From assembly GCA_037576215.1 (NCBI GenBank), contig JBANDB010000002.1, positions 5,146,001 to 5,210,000 on the forward strand: 64,000 nucleotides of DNA. The letters run 5' to 3'. Positions 38,009 through 48,457 of this stretch are shown here, piece after piece. Under the pieces are notes generated by a model that ran no database searches, had not been told where the DNA came from, and saw nothing but the letters and a program-made list of their open reading frames with translations. Every line of letters starts with the position of its first letter. The stretch's first letter is position 1. Both the position numbers and the translations under genes were made by a program. The stretch comes from Armillaria gallica (Eukaryota > Basidiomycota > Agaricomycetes > Agaricales > Physalacriaceae).

Positions 38009-39010
38009 CTCGAAAATTGAAAGAGATGCTCTCCAAGGTACCGTTGGAAGAGCGCACCAAGGGACCATACGTCAGCTCGGAAAGGGCGATATGATTCCGT
38101 ATTGCCCATTTCTGGGGGAACACGACGGGTAAGGATTTCCTTTGTGCCGCCCCAGCGTGCATTTGGGAGTCCAGATGTTGTCGGCTCTGTACCTTCAGAG
38201 AAGACTGCAGCATGCTCAAAATCGTTGATATAATAGCGGACTGGGAAATGGGATCGGAGAGGTGCTACATGCTCCCAACAGCGAAAGTTTTTGGGGAATT
38301 GTGCGTCTCCAGTAAAGTTAACAAGTCTGTTGTCGTAAGAGATATCCTGAAATATTCGTTTAGTTACTCAGATAAAAATAAATTACCGACCAGATGTCCT
38401 TCATACTTTAGTTCCTGCAAGACGGGAAGGGCGTGATTTCTTCCTCGAAATGAGTCTTCACCCGTGGAGAGATGCTTAAGAGCTAGGTGGTGCTCGACTC
38501 TAGAGATATCCTCGTCAATAGATATAAGACGTATAATCACATCCTAGTTCCGGCGAGTGCGTTCTGGACAATAGATAGCTCGCTACAAAGAATCCGGCAG
38601 ACCTCTAATCCGTAGAATCTGGTCGGTGGCCCTGGACAGTCGGAAGGATAGGTACAACCGTGAGGACGAGGATTATCGTTTGCTGGGAAATGCTCGCACT
38701 CATAAGCGGGGATCCACAAGTCAAGACCACGATCGTGAACTTAGAGCTGGATGAGAATAGGAAGTTTCCACATATCGTAGTAGTGAACATCATCATCAGT
38801 AGTTACAACATTGTTTCTCCATTCCGCAAAGGTACGGGCCCGGGGAAGGTCCATTGGAAGCACCCGAGGCTCGGGGGGTGCGAATGGAACACCTTTGACC
38901 GGCTGGAAGACCCCATACTGGGCTGATAAGTATAGGGCAGTAGACACGCCGATGCCTGATAAATGGGTGAAAAAGGTGAGTAACAACAAAGCGAGTTTAC
39001 ATAAAGCCAC
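38009..39010 (-). pseudogene. Protein-kinase-like gene, internally deleted
   Basis: A decayed member of the basidiomycete-specific protein-kinase-subdomain families. It opens at 39010 with a hydrophobic leader (MALCKLALLLLTFFTHLSGI) and YGVFQPVKGVPFAPPEPRVL. HDRGLDLWIPAYECEHFP and PRPHGCTYPSDCPGPPTRF follow, then the N-lobe strand DVIIRLISIDEDISRVEHHL. The catalytic-loop remnant DISYDNRLVNF, the DFG-region equivalent YYINDFEHAAVF, PPEM in place of APE, and ADVWSLGALF come next. The stretch that normally lies between the N-lobe and the catalytic loop (hinge, alpha-E and the His-Arg before the catalytic Asp) is missing: only ~45 bp, which looks like one intron, separate EGHL from DISYDN. At least one stop or very short intron also interrupts the N-terminal part near 38740, and the C-lobe degenerates after LGEHLFQFSR. 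Probably not a functional kinase. Confidence 0.6.
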
Positions 39011-39409
39011 CGTAGAAATAGAATTTGGACATAGTGCTGACGCGTAGTCAGATCACGAACTAACAGACTAGGAGAAACTGAGAACCAAGCAATATGTGCG
39101 CACGTGGTATTGATCAATGCCGAAATGTCAAATGATCGGCATTGAAAGATAATTTAAAGGAACGTCCACCATTCAACACTGCACGTCCCAGCCTTCATAC
39201 CACCCGCTAACCAAGTCATCCATATGGCGAAATAGCGACAATCTGACTGCCTACTCATGCACCGAAATATCTTTCAATTTTCGCCGTCACCTTTTATGTT
39301 TTATCCATTCAAGTTTGCAGATCGGTCACGAAAATTAGTATGCTCCACAAAGTACGAGAAAAATGGAAGCCTTATTCTTTCGTAATTTCCCACATCTCGT
39401 TAACTCAAT
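39011..39409. other. Intergenic, upstream of hydrophobin H3
   Basis: About 400 bp between the 5' end of the kinase-like relic and the H3 promoter. No gene or RNA feature was recognised. Confidence 0.5.
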
Positions 39410-39423
39410 CAGGCAGTCTGTCG
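39410..39423 (+). promoter_or_regulatory. Shared 14-bp upstream motif, H3 copy
   Basis: Identical 14-mer to that upstream of H2 (CAGGCAGTCTGTCG), 116 bp before the H3 start codon. Confidence 0.4.
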
Positions 39424-39471
39424 CAGGCATTTTTAGAAGCAAAATTCATTAAGTCCGCATGAAGGAGACTG

Positions 39472-39479
39472 TATAAAAG
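39472..39479 (+). promoter_or_regulatory. TATA box of hydrophobin H3
   Basis: TATAAAAG, 54 bp upstream of the ATG, as in H2. Confidence 0.6.
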
Positions 39480-39525
39480 ACACAACAAGTCAAGGAATCT
39501 ATCCTCAGTTCCCAGCTTCACAATA

Positions 39526-40049
39526 ATGTTCGCTCATATCTCAGCCTTATCTCTCGCCATTTTGGCTCTGCCTCTCCTCGTGGCCAGCAATGCCGTCCCA
39601 AGGCAAGAGACCAACACGACCGTTACCGGCGGCAAGTGCAACACCGGTTCGGCCCAGTGCTGCAAGTCTGTTCAGGACGTGAGACTTTCTCCATCCTCCA
39701 TCTTCGACATTGAAAGACGATACTCACGATGATATATCATAGCCCACCTCTGAAGCCGCCCAGAACGCCCTTGGTCTTTTGGGAATTCCCATCGGTGCTG
39801 TTACTGCTAACGTGTAAGTTCTACTGGCGTTTCGTGGAATTTTATTAAATTGCATTTGCAGTGGTCTCACTTGCGACCCCATCACCGTCATCGGTTTTGG
39901 CACCACCTCGTGTACTAACCAGCCGGTGTGCTGCGAGAACAACAACTTCGTGAGTACTAGCGTCCTCAGAGAATTTATGTGACTAACCTTTCACTTTGAA
40001 GAACGGTGTTGTTGCTCTAGGCTGCACTCCCATCAATGTGGCGGCCTAG
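39526..40049 (+). CDS. Class I hydrophobin H3
   Basis: Exons 39526-39678, 39743-39813, 39862-39949 and 40002-40049 give 119 residues. The signal peptide [20 protein letters not shown] is followed by AVPRQE. Cysteine spacing is the same as in H1 and H2 ([12 protein letters not shown] ... GLTC ... TTSC ... QPVCC ... LGC). The second exon reads [20 protein letters not shown], where the other copies begin PKS or PSS. The C-terminus is GCTPINVAA. It is the closest relative of H2 by eye in both coding and flanking sequence. Confidence 0.95.
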
Positions 40050-40209
40050 ATATCTATTGATCATTTGTTTCGAGTTCGTTATAATTGATATTGATGTTTG
40101 TGATTTACATGAGAATCCGGAAACTTCTATGGCATTAATAGTATTTATTGTGTACAAAGTCCCTAACACGACAAATGCTATGAGCGAAGACTATGGCCAG
40201 ATAGCAATG

Positions 40210-41985
40210 TCATAAAATCTGTATCCGCACAGCCTGAATCGTCACGCCGGGTATCTTATGCAAAACATGAGCTGACTCGTCAATGACCCAGTCGAGAAAT
40301 ACAACAAGTACAACATCCTTGTCCACCTGTCCAAGAACATCACTGATATTGTAGGCCAGTCGTACACCCAACTCAGCTAGTATGAACCGATCCAGCCCTT
40401 GAAATACCTACGATGAAACCTCCTCCAACAGAGAGAATTCCAGCGTAGCAGAGCCTCGTACAGCCTCGTACACATCTCCATCGCCATCGAAATAGGTCTG
40501 ACATTTCTGCATGACGATAGAGAGATTGAAGATGTGCTCCAACATGAATGGGCAGGTAATGTGCAGGGAAGCGTCTTTTGCCAGTCAGAAGATGGATAAG
40601 GTGCAGTCATAGCGAGAGGGAAAGAGTTTCTCGTAAAGTATCTTCATGAGAGCTGTATACAGCTCAACATCGACGGGATCGTACGACAGTGGTGCCTGCG
40701 CTATACCTGTCAGGATGACCGATAGGTATCGCATCAACGATATGAACTTTTGTCGATCATACTTGTTGACAGAATGTGCGGGTAGTTCTCAGCATACGTT
40801 CCTTTCCCAAGAACGTGATGGCGCCGTCACGGCCAACATCCTTCAGACATACAGCGTTAACAGAGCGTCTGTTTGAGCGATGGACAGTTTGTTTATAGTG
40901 AATGTGAAGAGATCGTTATAGGGGATCTGAGCAGGTTCATATTAACCGAGAGTAGATCAGTTTCCTGGGGGATTTGGAATCCGACATCCCCATCGACGAG
41001 TTTCGATACAGGTCACTCTTGGGGGATTTTGCGCAGCTCACTATTCATTGACCATCTTTTCGAACATGGGCGTAATGTTGGACCGTAATACGACTGCAAT
41101 CCGAGGGCTGGCGACAAAGACATGATGAACGTGATCACCCGATACCGCTACCCCCTCCCACAGTCCAAGACCGTTGCTGGTTAGAATAAACTCTGATGTG
41201 TCATGAGCTTTCCATATACAAAGGAAACTCGCGCCGGCTTGGAGTTGGTACGCAAGAGCCTCGTAATTTTCCATGTTGGCATCAACGTTGGTGAGCATCT
41301 GAAAATGAACTTTTTCTATTCCATGTTCATTATATATCGCCATGGCGATCTGCGAATGAGGAGTATCCAATTAGTAGCGGAGGACGGACAGCCACACATC
41401 GGTGTGTGTCTAGCATTGGTGCTTGGCTTTAAAGCGCTCGAGCCACTGCTGAATTATCGAGCCTCCACCAGGATGATCAAGATCAAAGTATGACCCACCC
41501 AGGTTGCGGTAGTGCATCACGAACAAGAATTTCCGCAGCCGTTCAACATCACGGCGTTCAAAAGTGGCCTTGCCGCTGGCGAGGTTGGAATGAAAAATTT
41601 CAATGACAAATTAGGCTTCCCTTTTCTAGGACGGAAAGCTTTTCCTCGAGGTCGATAACGTTGCTAGGGTTGCTTGCGTCCCGGTAGAGGTTCTTGAGCC
41701 CATAGATGGTCCCGATGGAAAGATCATCGAGGCACCCTGTGGCCAAGTCGTAGTAGAGGACGTGATCAGGATCAACAAGGGCACGTTTGTACTCCTTGTC
41801 GCGCTCTGCTTTGGTTCTGTAGCAATCGGTTGAAATTCGACTACACGAGGCGCGAACGCTTACTTACTTGCGAGGACCAGCATGGAAACGTCGCAATATA
41901 AATCTCGGGATGCATGGTGGAACCGGTCCTTTTGTTTGCGCGGTGGGGGTGTGCCGGAGGTTGCAGCGGGCTTAGCTCGACTCGG
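40210..41985 (-). pseudogene. DUF4238-family gene with multiple stops and frame breaks
   Basis: The N-terminal DUF4238 hallmark is visible as IPRFILRRFHAGPRK (about 41915-41872), but it is one base out of frame with the preceding PRKQKDRFHH. After an intron, KAERDKEYKRALVDPDHVLY and DLATGCLDDLSIGTIYGLKN follow. Then come a frame change and a TAA near 41607, FERRDVERLRKFLFVMHYRN, a TAG near 41411, a TAA near 41378, DTPHSQIAMAIYNEHGIEKV and a further stop at 41041-41043. Beyond that, VDGDVGFQIPQETDLLSVNM and further conserved-looking segments continue to a final stop near 40210 (IPGVTIQAVRIQIL). The protein signal persists over 1.7 kb while the frame is lost repeatedly, so this is a decayed gene. 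DUF4238 has no established function. Confidence 0.75.
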
Positions 41986-42617
41986 TATTGGTGCTGGGAG
42001 TGACAAAGTATGTAAGCGCCAGGACCGCGTGAACGAGTAGAATGGTCTAGCACATACGCCCCACTTCGATTCTGTAGGGATCGAAGCACTTAGATCCCCT
42101 TGAGAATTGCAATCTGGTAGGATCGGAATCAGCCCTATTGTAACAAGGCGTTGTTCATAGTCAAGGACTTTGAAAACACTATTTTCACCGGGTTCCAATC
42201 ATTATTCGCATTTGTTGTACACAGTGACCATAGGTTAGAGACGTAGTAGGCCAGATCCAATGGGGTCGCGTGATGGCAAGGCTTTCATATTGTTATAAAG
42301 TTACAGTTTAGACGCCTTTAGACGCCGTGTTGGGTAATATCGCGTAAAGTCGCGAGTCACAAAAGACGAGATACAGAGCTGCCGCAATGCAGGGACGTTA
42401 TAAAGGCTTCGAAAAACGTACAGTTGCTGTTGATGAGCAGAATAGGAGCAAGAGAAAGGACAAGATAGACAGGCTGAGAGAAAGCGGCAGGACGAGCTGT
42501 GCCGTGGCGTTCACCACGTGGTCGGTATTTACGGGCCAAGGTTTCTCACGAGCCACTTTACAACCTCCTGCACTGTAATTACACCAGCACTGATCAGTGA
42601 TCACCAGGGATCCACCT
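41986..42617. other. Intergenic, nothing recognised
   Basis: About 630 bp between the 5' end of the DUF4238 relic and the first F-box duplication unit. Small open frames here have no recognisable motif. Confidence 0.4.
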
Positions 42618-44715
42618 CGGCCAAGTTCATTCTCAAGCTACGACTATGAGTGGTTAGTTCTCTTGAAATACTAGACCTGCTATCTATGCCCATCGGTGTG
42701 GTACCTTGCACTAATTATTTCGCATAAATGATGGACAGACAACTTGCAGACAACTCCTGTGCTCCACATAAATGAAGGGACTCAGGTATCTACACGTTCC
42801 CGACGAGTGGTATACTTGAGCCGAATATTGACAGTATATGTACTTCAAGAAATCTTGGGGTAAATCGTCGTCGGTTGTGATAGGTATTTACTTTATTTCT
42901 TACCGCTTCAACACTGACTGTCCTTGTGTGTTTCAGACATTTCTGCAGACATAGTTGGATATTGGAAGGCTCTAATACCAGTCTTCGAACTCCCCGATAT
43001 CTCGGAAATCAAAGTGGGACTGGTTTAAATCACCATTCCTATCCCCCTCTCATACGTATCTAGGCCGCCTAATCATGGCGGAGTCCCTTCCGCAGGAGCT
43101 CGTTGACGCAATAATCGACGAAGTCCGTAGCTTCGGTGATCTTAAAGCGTGCTCGCTTACATGTCACGCTTTCTCCTCGCGCACCCGTGCCATTCTCTTC
43201 CGGGAGGTCAAGCTGAGCGGCCGATCGCAACTCAATGCGTTCCAGAGGTTTCACGAACTATGTGTAGAATCCCCGCATATCCCTTCGCTTGTTCAGACCC
43301 TCTCCATCCACGGCTACCATCGTGGCCCCACCCTCCTTCGTCCCGCGTCCGACACCGTTAACTCTATCCTCCAATTCATGCAGAATCTTAAAGTCATCAA
43401 ATTTCACGACGTCACCGTCAGTGATTTCTGCGATGGATCGCTGGCACGGCTCTCATCCCACTCTTTTCGTGAAATACATCTTTATGACGTTGTCTTTCAC
43501 GAGAACGGGTTTGACCAGATGTGCGCCGTCCTGCAGGGATCACCAGATTTGGAACGGCTATTTGTGCATCATACTGGCCCGATGACGGTATCGATGTTTG
43601 GTGGTGATGAAACCAACCAGCCAAGATTAGACCACACGCACGTTACGCGTCGCGGACCTCGCATCCGAGACTTGAGCATCGTGAGCAGATATTCATACAG
43701 TTGTTCCGCCTTTATCGAAGCGATCCTGGAGACGAAGACCTGCCCAGTGTCTGTTGAAAAGCTGCGACGGTTTGCGTTCAGTCTTAGCAAGACCATCGAC
43801 TTCCAGCATCTCACTAAAATCCTCAAACTGACATCGGGCACCCTTCGAGTTCTCTTGCTCACATTCAACTGCCGTGAGTATTTATCTGCGTATCTCTCTA
43901 TCTTATTTCTTACCACCAAAGTTGTGGCAGCAAACGCCGGGCATTCTCTTCCTTTGAGCGGGCTTCCCATCGTCAGAATTGGACATTTGCGCAAAGTCGC
44001 TTTCATGGTCACATCCGGGCACGATGGACCGCATTACTTGCAATGGTGGATCCAAAGCCTGAGGAGAGCAATCCAATCCAATCAATCTCCTGTGTTGCGG
44101 ACCATGGACATCGAACTGGGCGCTTCATTTTTGGAGAACCGGGCGTTGCAGCCACAGTGGGGCGAGTTCGACCAGATCCTATCAAGCCCACCGTTTGATG
44201 AAAGGTTCCGAATGCTGACGATTAAGGTTCAGAAGAGGTCGCCCAACGAGAGCGCGCAAAATAGGTTGCCCCAGTTCATATGGAGTCTGGGAGTGCCAAG
44301 GTCCCGGGAAACTGCCGAAGACAAGGCCAGGCAACTTAAAGCTCAGTTTCGTCGACTGGTAGGACAGAGTAGGTTTTCTGTCAAAGTGATCAAGTGCGTA
44401 CTATGTTCTTGCCTTTGGTGAGTCTGAAAACTCATCGTGGATCGTGCGATATAGGCATTGAGTCTCATGCCAAGTTTGGCTCTACGTACGAATCAGTAAA
44501 GGCATTTTTTAACATAAGGTAAAGTATCTAATGGACGAGGTAGTTTGCAGACAGCTAAATCAGTCCTGTTTAGTGAAACGAATGGATTTCTTACATCATT
44601 GAGCCGCAATCAAGGGCCCACATTTAGCATTGCGGCTGAGATAGACATAAAATGACGGAATAACTCGTCGCATGAGCCTAGTCAATCTGACAGACCGAAC
44701 GTTCGGAACGCCGTC
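42618..44715 (+). repeat. Tandem segmental duplication, unit A
   Basis: About 2.1 kb carrying an F-box gene and roughly 450 bp of upstream DNA. It matches unit B (about 44806-46705) in the same orientation with a period of about 2.18-2.19 kb. Upstream blocks such as AAGTTCATTCTCAAGCTA and CC-AT-GGTGTGGTAC, and a downstream block around ATTTAGCAT, are shared as well as the gene. Confidence 0.85.
43075..44421 (+). CDS. F-box protein A (intact copy)
   Basis: Single-exon gene of 448 residues. The N-terminus is a clear F-box (ESLPQELVDAIIDEV, LKACSLTCHAFSSRTRAILF), the motif that binds Skp1 in SCF ubiquitin ligases. The remaining ~400 residues resemble the leucine-rich, poorly conserved substrate-side regions of Agaricomycete F-box expansions (LVQTLSIHGYH, HSFREIHLYDVVFHENGFDQ, RIGHLRKVAFMV, LQWWIQSLRRAIQSNQSPVL). 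A second, broken copy lies 2.18 kb downstream. Substrate unknown. Confidence 0.85.
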   Translation: MAESLPQELVDAIIDEVRSFGDLKACSLTCHAFSSRTRAILFREVKLSGRSQLNAFQRFHELCVESPHIPSLVQTLSIHGYHRGPTLLRPASDTVNSILQFMQNLKVIKFHDVTVSDFCDGSLARLSSHSFREIHLYDVVFHENGFDQMCAVLQGSPDLERLFVHHTGPMTVSMFGGDETNQPRLDHTHVTRRGPRIRDLSIVSRYSYSCSAFIEAILETKTCPVSVEKLRRFAFSLSKTIDFQHLTKILKLTSGTLRVLLLTFNCREYLSAYLSILFLTTKVVAANAGHSLPLSGLPIVRIGHLRKVAFMVTSGHDGPHYLQWWIQSLRRAIQSNQSPVLRTMDIELGASFLENRALQPQWGEFDQILSSPPFDERFRMLTIKVQKRSPNESAQNRLPQFIWSLGVPRSRETAEDKARQLKAQFRRLVGQSRFSVKVIKCVLCSCLW

Positions 44716-45255
44716 AGACATACGAGTGGGAATGCCGAAACTCCAAGTTTTTCCGGGGTTTAGGGTCCGAAATTTCTTACCATCTGCTAACGATCAAGGC
44801 TCAGACGTCGGCGAAGTTCATTCTCAAGCTAAGTGCGACTATGAGCGTTTAGTTTGCGATTATTTAAGACACTAGAGTTGCTATATGTACCCATTGGTGT
44901 GGTACGTTTCGCATAAATGATGGGGCAGGCATGAATGACGGGACTAGTAAGGCACCTACCAACACGTTCCCCACGACTGGTATGATTGAGCCGAATATTG
45001 GCAGTATATGTACTCCAAGCTTCTGGGGGTGAAGCACCATCGATCACGACAGGTACTTGGCTTATTCTCTTCGTTGCCCTTTAACACTGACTGTACTTAT
45101 GTATTTCAGGCATTTCCTGCAGACATCGTTGGGCCTTGAAAGACCCGGATACCAGGATCGTTGAAGTCCCGTATATTTCGGAAACCAAGGTGGGACTGTT
45201 TCGAATCACTGTTCTTATTCATATCTCATACTGTTAGTATCTAGGCCGCCTAATC
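44422..45255. other. Spacer containing the duplicated upstream region of F-box B
   Basis: Bases from about 44806 match the region upstream of F-box A (42618-43074). The part before that is unique or matches the 3' flank of unit B. No separate gene was seen. Confidence 0.5.
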
Positions 45256-46705
45256 ATGACAGAGTCCCTTCCGCAGGAGCTCGTCGATGCAATAATCGAC
45301 GAAGTCCACAGCCCCAGTGATCTCAAAGCATGCTCGCTAACATGTCACGCTTTCTCTTTGCCCACCCGTACCATTCTCTTCCGCCAGATCAAGCTGACAG
45401 AATCGCAACTCGACGCGGACGCAGTCCAGAGTTCCACGAACTGTGTGCGGTATCTCCACATATCCCTCCGCTTGTGCAGACTCTCCACATCGACGGCTAC
45501 TGTCGTAGTAGCCGCACCTTCCTTGCCGTATCCGACATCATCAGCTGTGTTCTCCAATACATGCAGAATCTCAAAGTCATCGAATTATACCGCATCACTA
45601 TCGGTAATTGGATTGCTGGCATGGTCTCATCCCACTCGTTCCGTGAAATACATCTTACGGACGTCCTCTTTCACGAGACTGGGTTTCGCCAGATGTGCGC
45701 AGTGCTACAAGGATCACCGGACTTGTAACGGCTATTTGTGCATCATAATTATCCGCTCCCGGTGTTTGGTGGTAATGCAACCAGCCAGCTGAGCCTGGAC
45801 AACACGCATCGCAGACCAAGTATCCGAGACTTGAGCGTCGTGAGCAGACATTCATACAGTTTTATCGAAGCGATCCTGGAGACGAAAACCTGCCCCGTGT
45901 CTATTGAAGAACTACGATTGTTTCAATTCACTCTCACCAAGGCCGCCGACTTTCAGCATCTCGCGGATCTCCTCCAACTAACATCGCACTCACTTCGAGT
46001 TCTCTTGCTGACATTCACATGCCGTGAGTATTTATATGCATATGTCTACCTTAGTATATTCATATCAGAGTTATGGCAGCAAGCTCATGGCGACGTTCCC
46101 CTCTCTTGCCCGAGCTTCCCATAATCAGAATTGGACATTTGCGCAACATTGCTTTCACGGTGACGGATGACGGGCTTCAATATCTGCAGTGGTGGATCCA
46201 AAGCCTGATGAGAGTAACACAGTCCAATCAACTCCCCGCGCTGCAGGTCTTGGACATCGAATTGGGCACTTCATACTGTTGGAACCCGGCGGCATTGCCA
46301 GAGTGGGGCGAGCTCGACCAGATCCTCTCGGGCCAGCCATTTGACGAAAGTTTCCGAATGCTGATGATAAAGGTTCAGAAGAGGCAGGCCTGCAAGATCT
46401 CGCGGAGAGAAACCATGTCGCGCCGGTCATTATGGAGTCAGAGAGCGAGGTACAGGGAAAGTGCCGAAGATATCGTCAGCCAACTTGGAACCCAGTTTCC
46501 TCGGCTGGCAGGAAAGCTCAAATTTTCCGTTAAAGAGTACCAAGTAGTTAACAGAATTGAGACATAGCTAGACTGGTACCAAATGAATTTCTTATATGCA
46601 TCATTGGCAACATTTAGCATCATGGTTAAGATATACATTGTGTAAATAAGGAAATAACTAGTCAATGAGCCTGTTATTTTGACAGACGACCATGGCTCTG
46701 TTCGT
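44806..46705 (+). repeat. Tandem segmental duplication, unit B
   Basis: Second copy of the 2.1-kb unit, with substitutions and small indels throughout. It carries the broken F-box B. Confidence 0.85.
45256..46567 (+). pseudogene. F-box protein B (broken tandem copy)
   Basis: Starts TESLPQELVDAIIDEV and stays collinear with copy A, but the frame is lost. Near 45431 copy A has CAGAGGTTTCACG where this copy has CAGAGTTCCACG, a one-base loss that shifts the frame; six extra bases lie just before it. Reading in the shifted frame, homology continues (FHELCAVSPHIPPLVQTL) to a nonsense codon TAA at 45726-45728 where copy A has GAA. Homology then resumes (RLFVHH) and changes frame again between about 46040 and 46070, before finishing near 46567. 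The first ~58 codons, including most of the F-box, remain open. Confidence 0.8.
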
Positions 46706-46922
46706 CGATGACCAGGCTGATATTCACGCATGAGATATGGCGGAACGGGATCAACTTCCGCGAAGACCGTCCAATGAATGCAAGGAAAGCGTTTAGCGAA
46801 AACGATCAGCATTTGCGAGAGCGAATACAACAACATCAGCACAATAAATCAAACCCGATCCACCATCACACCCTTGCTCGGTGTCCTAAAAACAACCTTG
46901 AGTCCTTCCCCGTTCATCCGCT

Positions 46923-48457
46923 TCAACTCTGAAGATGATGTTCATCCAACCTCGTCCACCTTGCCCATCCCTCAAAGCGCACCGACGAGAACGTGTCCAA
47001 ACTCCACCGCGTCCGGATCAGATCGATGAAGGACCGATCCAAAAAGACAAGCTCGTCAATAAGCTCGTTCTTCCTCCCAATCTCGATCCGTAGTTCCCGC
47101 AGCTGAGGCACTAGGACGTGCACCCCATCCAGCTTGGAGTGTCCAGTCAGTCGCGCTATCAGCGTCTTCATATGCGACTCGTAGACTCTGCTCCGATCGA
47201 TCCAGAGAGGGAACCGAGGTGGAGAGATCGGAGCTGGGGCGTCAGCTGGAGGATATGGATGAAATTGCTGTCTGGGGCAGCATTTGTTAAGGAGAGCGAT
47301 GTCAGCGAACATTGGGAGCGAACGATTAGGTCTGGCACGGCTATGCATGCGCTGGGAGGGCACTCCCGGCGATCTCCTGGCTCGATATTCATAGAATCAA
47401 GCGCAGGAAGCACCAGGTTGTCAGGAAGAGGTCATCACATGCCGTTAGGCGCTTCAGCGATTTATGTGTGACGCAGGATGGTTGAGGGATCAAGTAGGAT
47501 AAGGCCTTCGGTGTCGCAGTGGTTGACCCTGAATGTCTCCAACCAAGGGTTTCGCCGGACCATATCGAGGTAGCAGGGAGTAAGTGTGGTATCTCCCTGA
47601 GGTCGCGTGTCGCTGTAAGCAACAAGGTGCTTTGGTAAACGAATCTCTGTCTCCCTATGGAAGCCATTGAAAGATGCTTCCGCAAGCTTAGGCGCAATCT
47701 CAAAAGCGTCGAGCGTCCCTAACTCCCTGGAATCCGAGCACCACAGAGAGACGGATATGAGGGAGTCAAAACGTTCTCGCGCAGCTGAAAGCAGCGCAAG
47801 GACGTTGGTAGGAAGGGCACATGAGATGCGTTCCCAGCGTCGGGAATGTTCCAAAAGCACGCGGAGAACATCCGCTAGCATCTTTTCATGATCAGCGTCG
47901 ACGACGACTCCTTCGTCGTCGTCATCGCAAGTAAACGTAATGTGATTTATTGTCCGATCAGAGAGGTGGATGACTGTAGAGAGAAGTGACGACGGGTCTC
48001 TATGGCTAAAGGTGGCATCAATCCGCAGTCTCGACCAGAGAGACGGGTAGGAGGAAGCGGTCTTGCGCCAAAAGCGACTGACGTGCATGAATACCCAGGG
48101 AGTCGCCTTGATATTCAAAGCATCGCACGAGTCGCCATTGGTAGCGAAGACGAATATGCGGGTAAGGATCTCTTTTGGTACGCGTCGGACGGAGGATAGG
48201 ACAGACGCAAACGCGTCGACTCGGGTTTGGAGATGAGCTCGCTCGAGCTGGAGCTTGTGTAGCAGCGCTCCGACGTTACGGATCCTGGCGTCAAGCTGGG
48301 AGACATCATCCTTAACAGCTGGTATCCCAACGTCGCGGAACCAGGCGGCCTGCAACTCGGAAGGTGGGTCGTTCGTGTGGAGAAGCTGCGGTGACGGGGG
48401 GATTTGTGGGGAGGGATTCATCTGGAGGCAGTTGCAACAGATGACACCATTTGGCAT
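46923..48457 (-). pseudogene. F-box/LRR-like gene with three frame breaks
   Basis: Best start is the ATG at 48457 (MPNGVICCNCLQMN). A helical lead-in (LDARIRNVGALLHKLQLERA) precedes an F-box-like motif typical of Agaricomycetes (VRRVPKEILTRIFVFA, then WVFMHVSRFWRKTASSYPSL and LWSRLRI) and an LRR-like region. The open frame ends at 47462 just after STILRHT. Homologous-looking protein continues one base out of frame as HKSLKRLTACDDLFLT. It shifts again near 47420 (LVLPALDSMNIEPG) and again near 47200 (FPLWIDRSRVYESHM), running to 46923. I found no splice signals that would repair these, so decay or sequencing indels are the likely causes. Confidence 0.65.
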
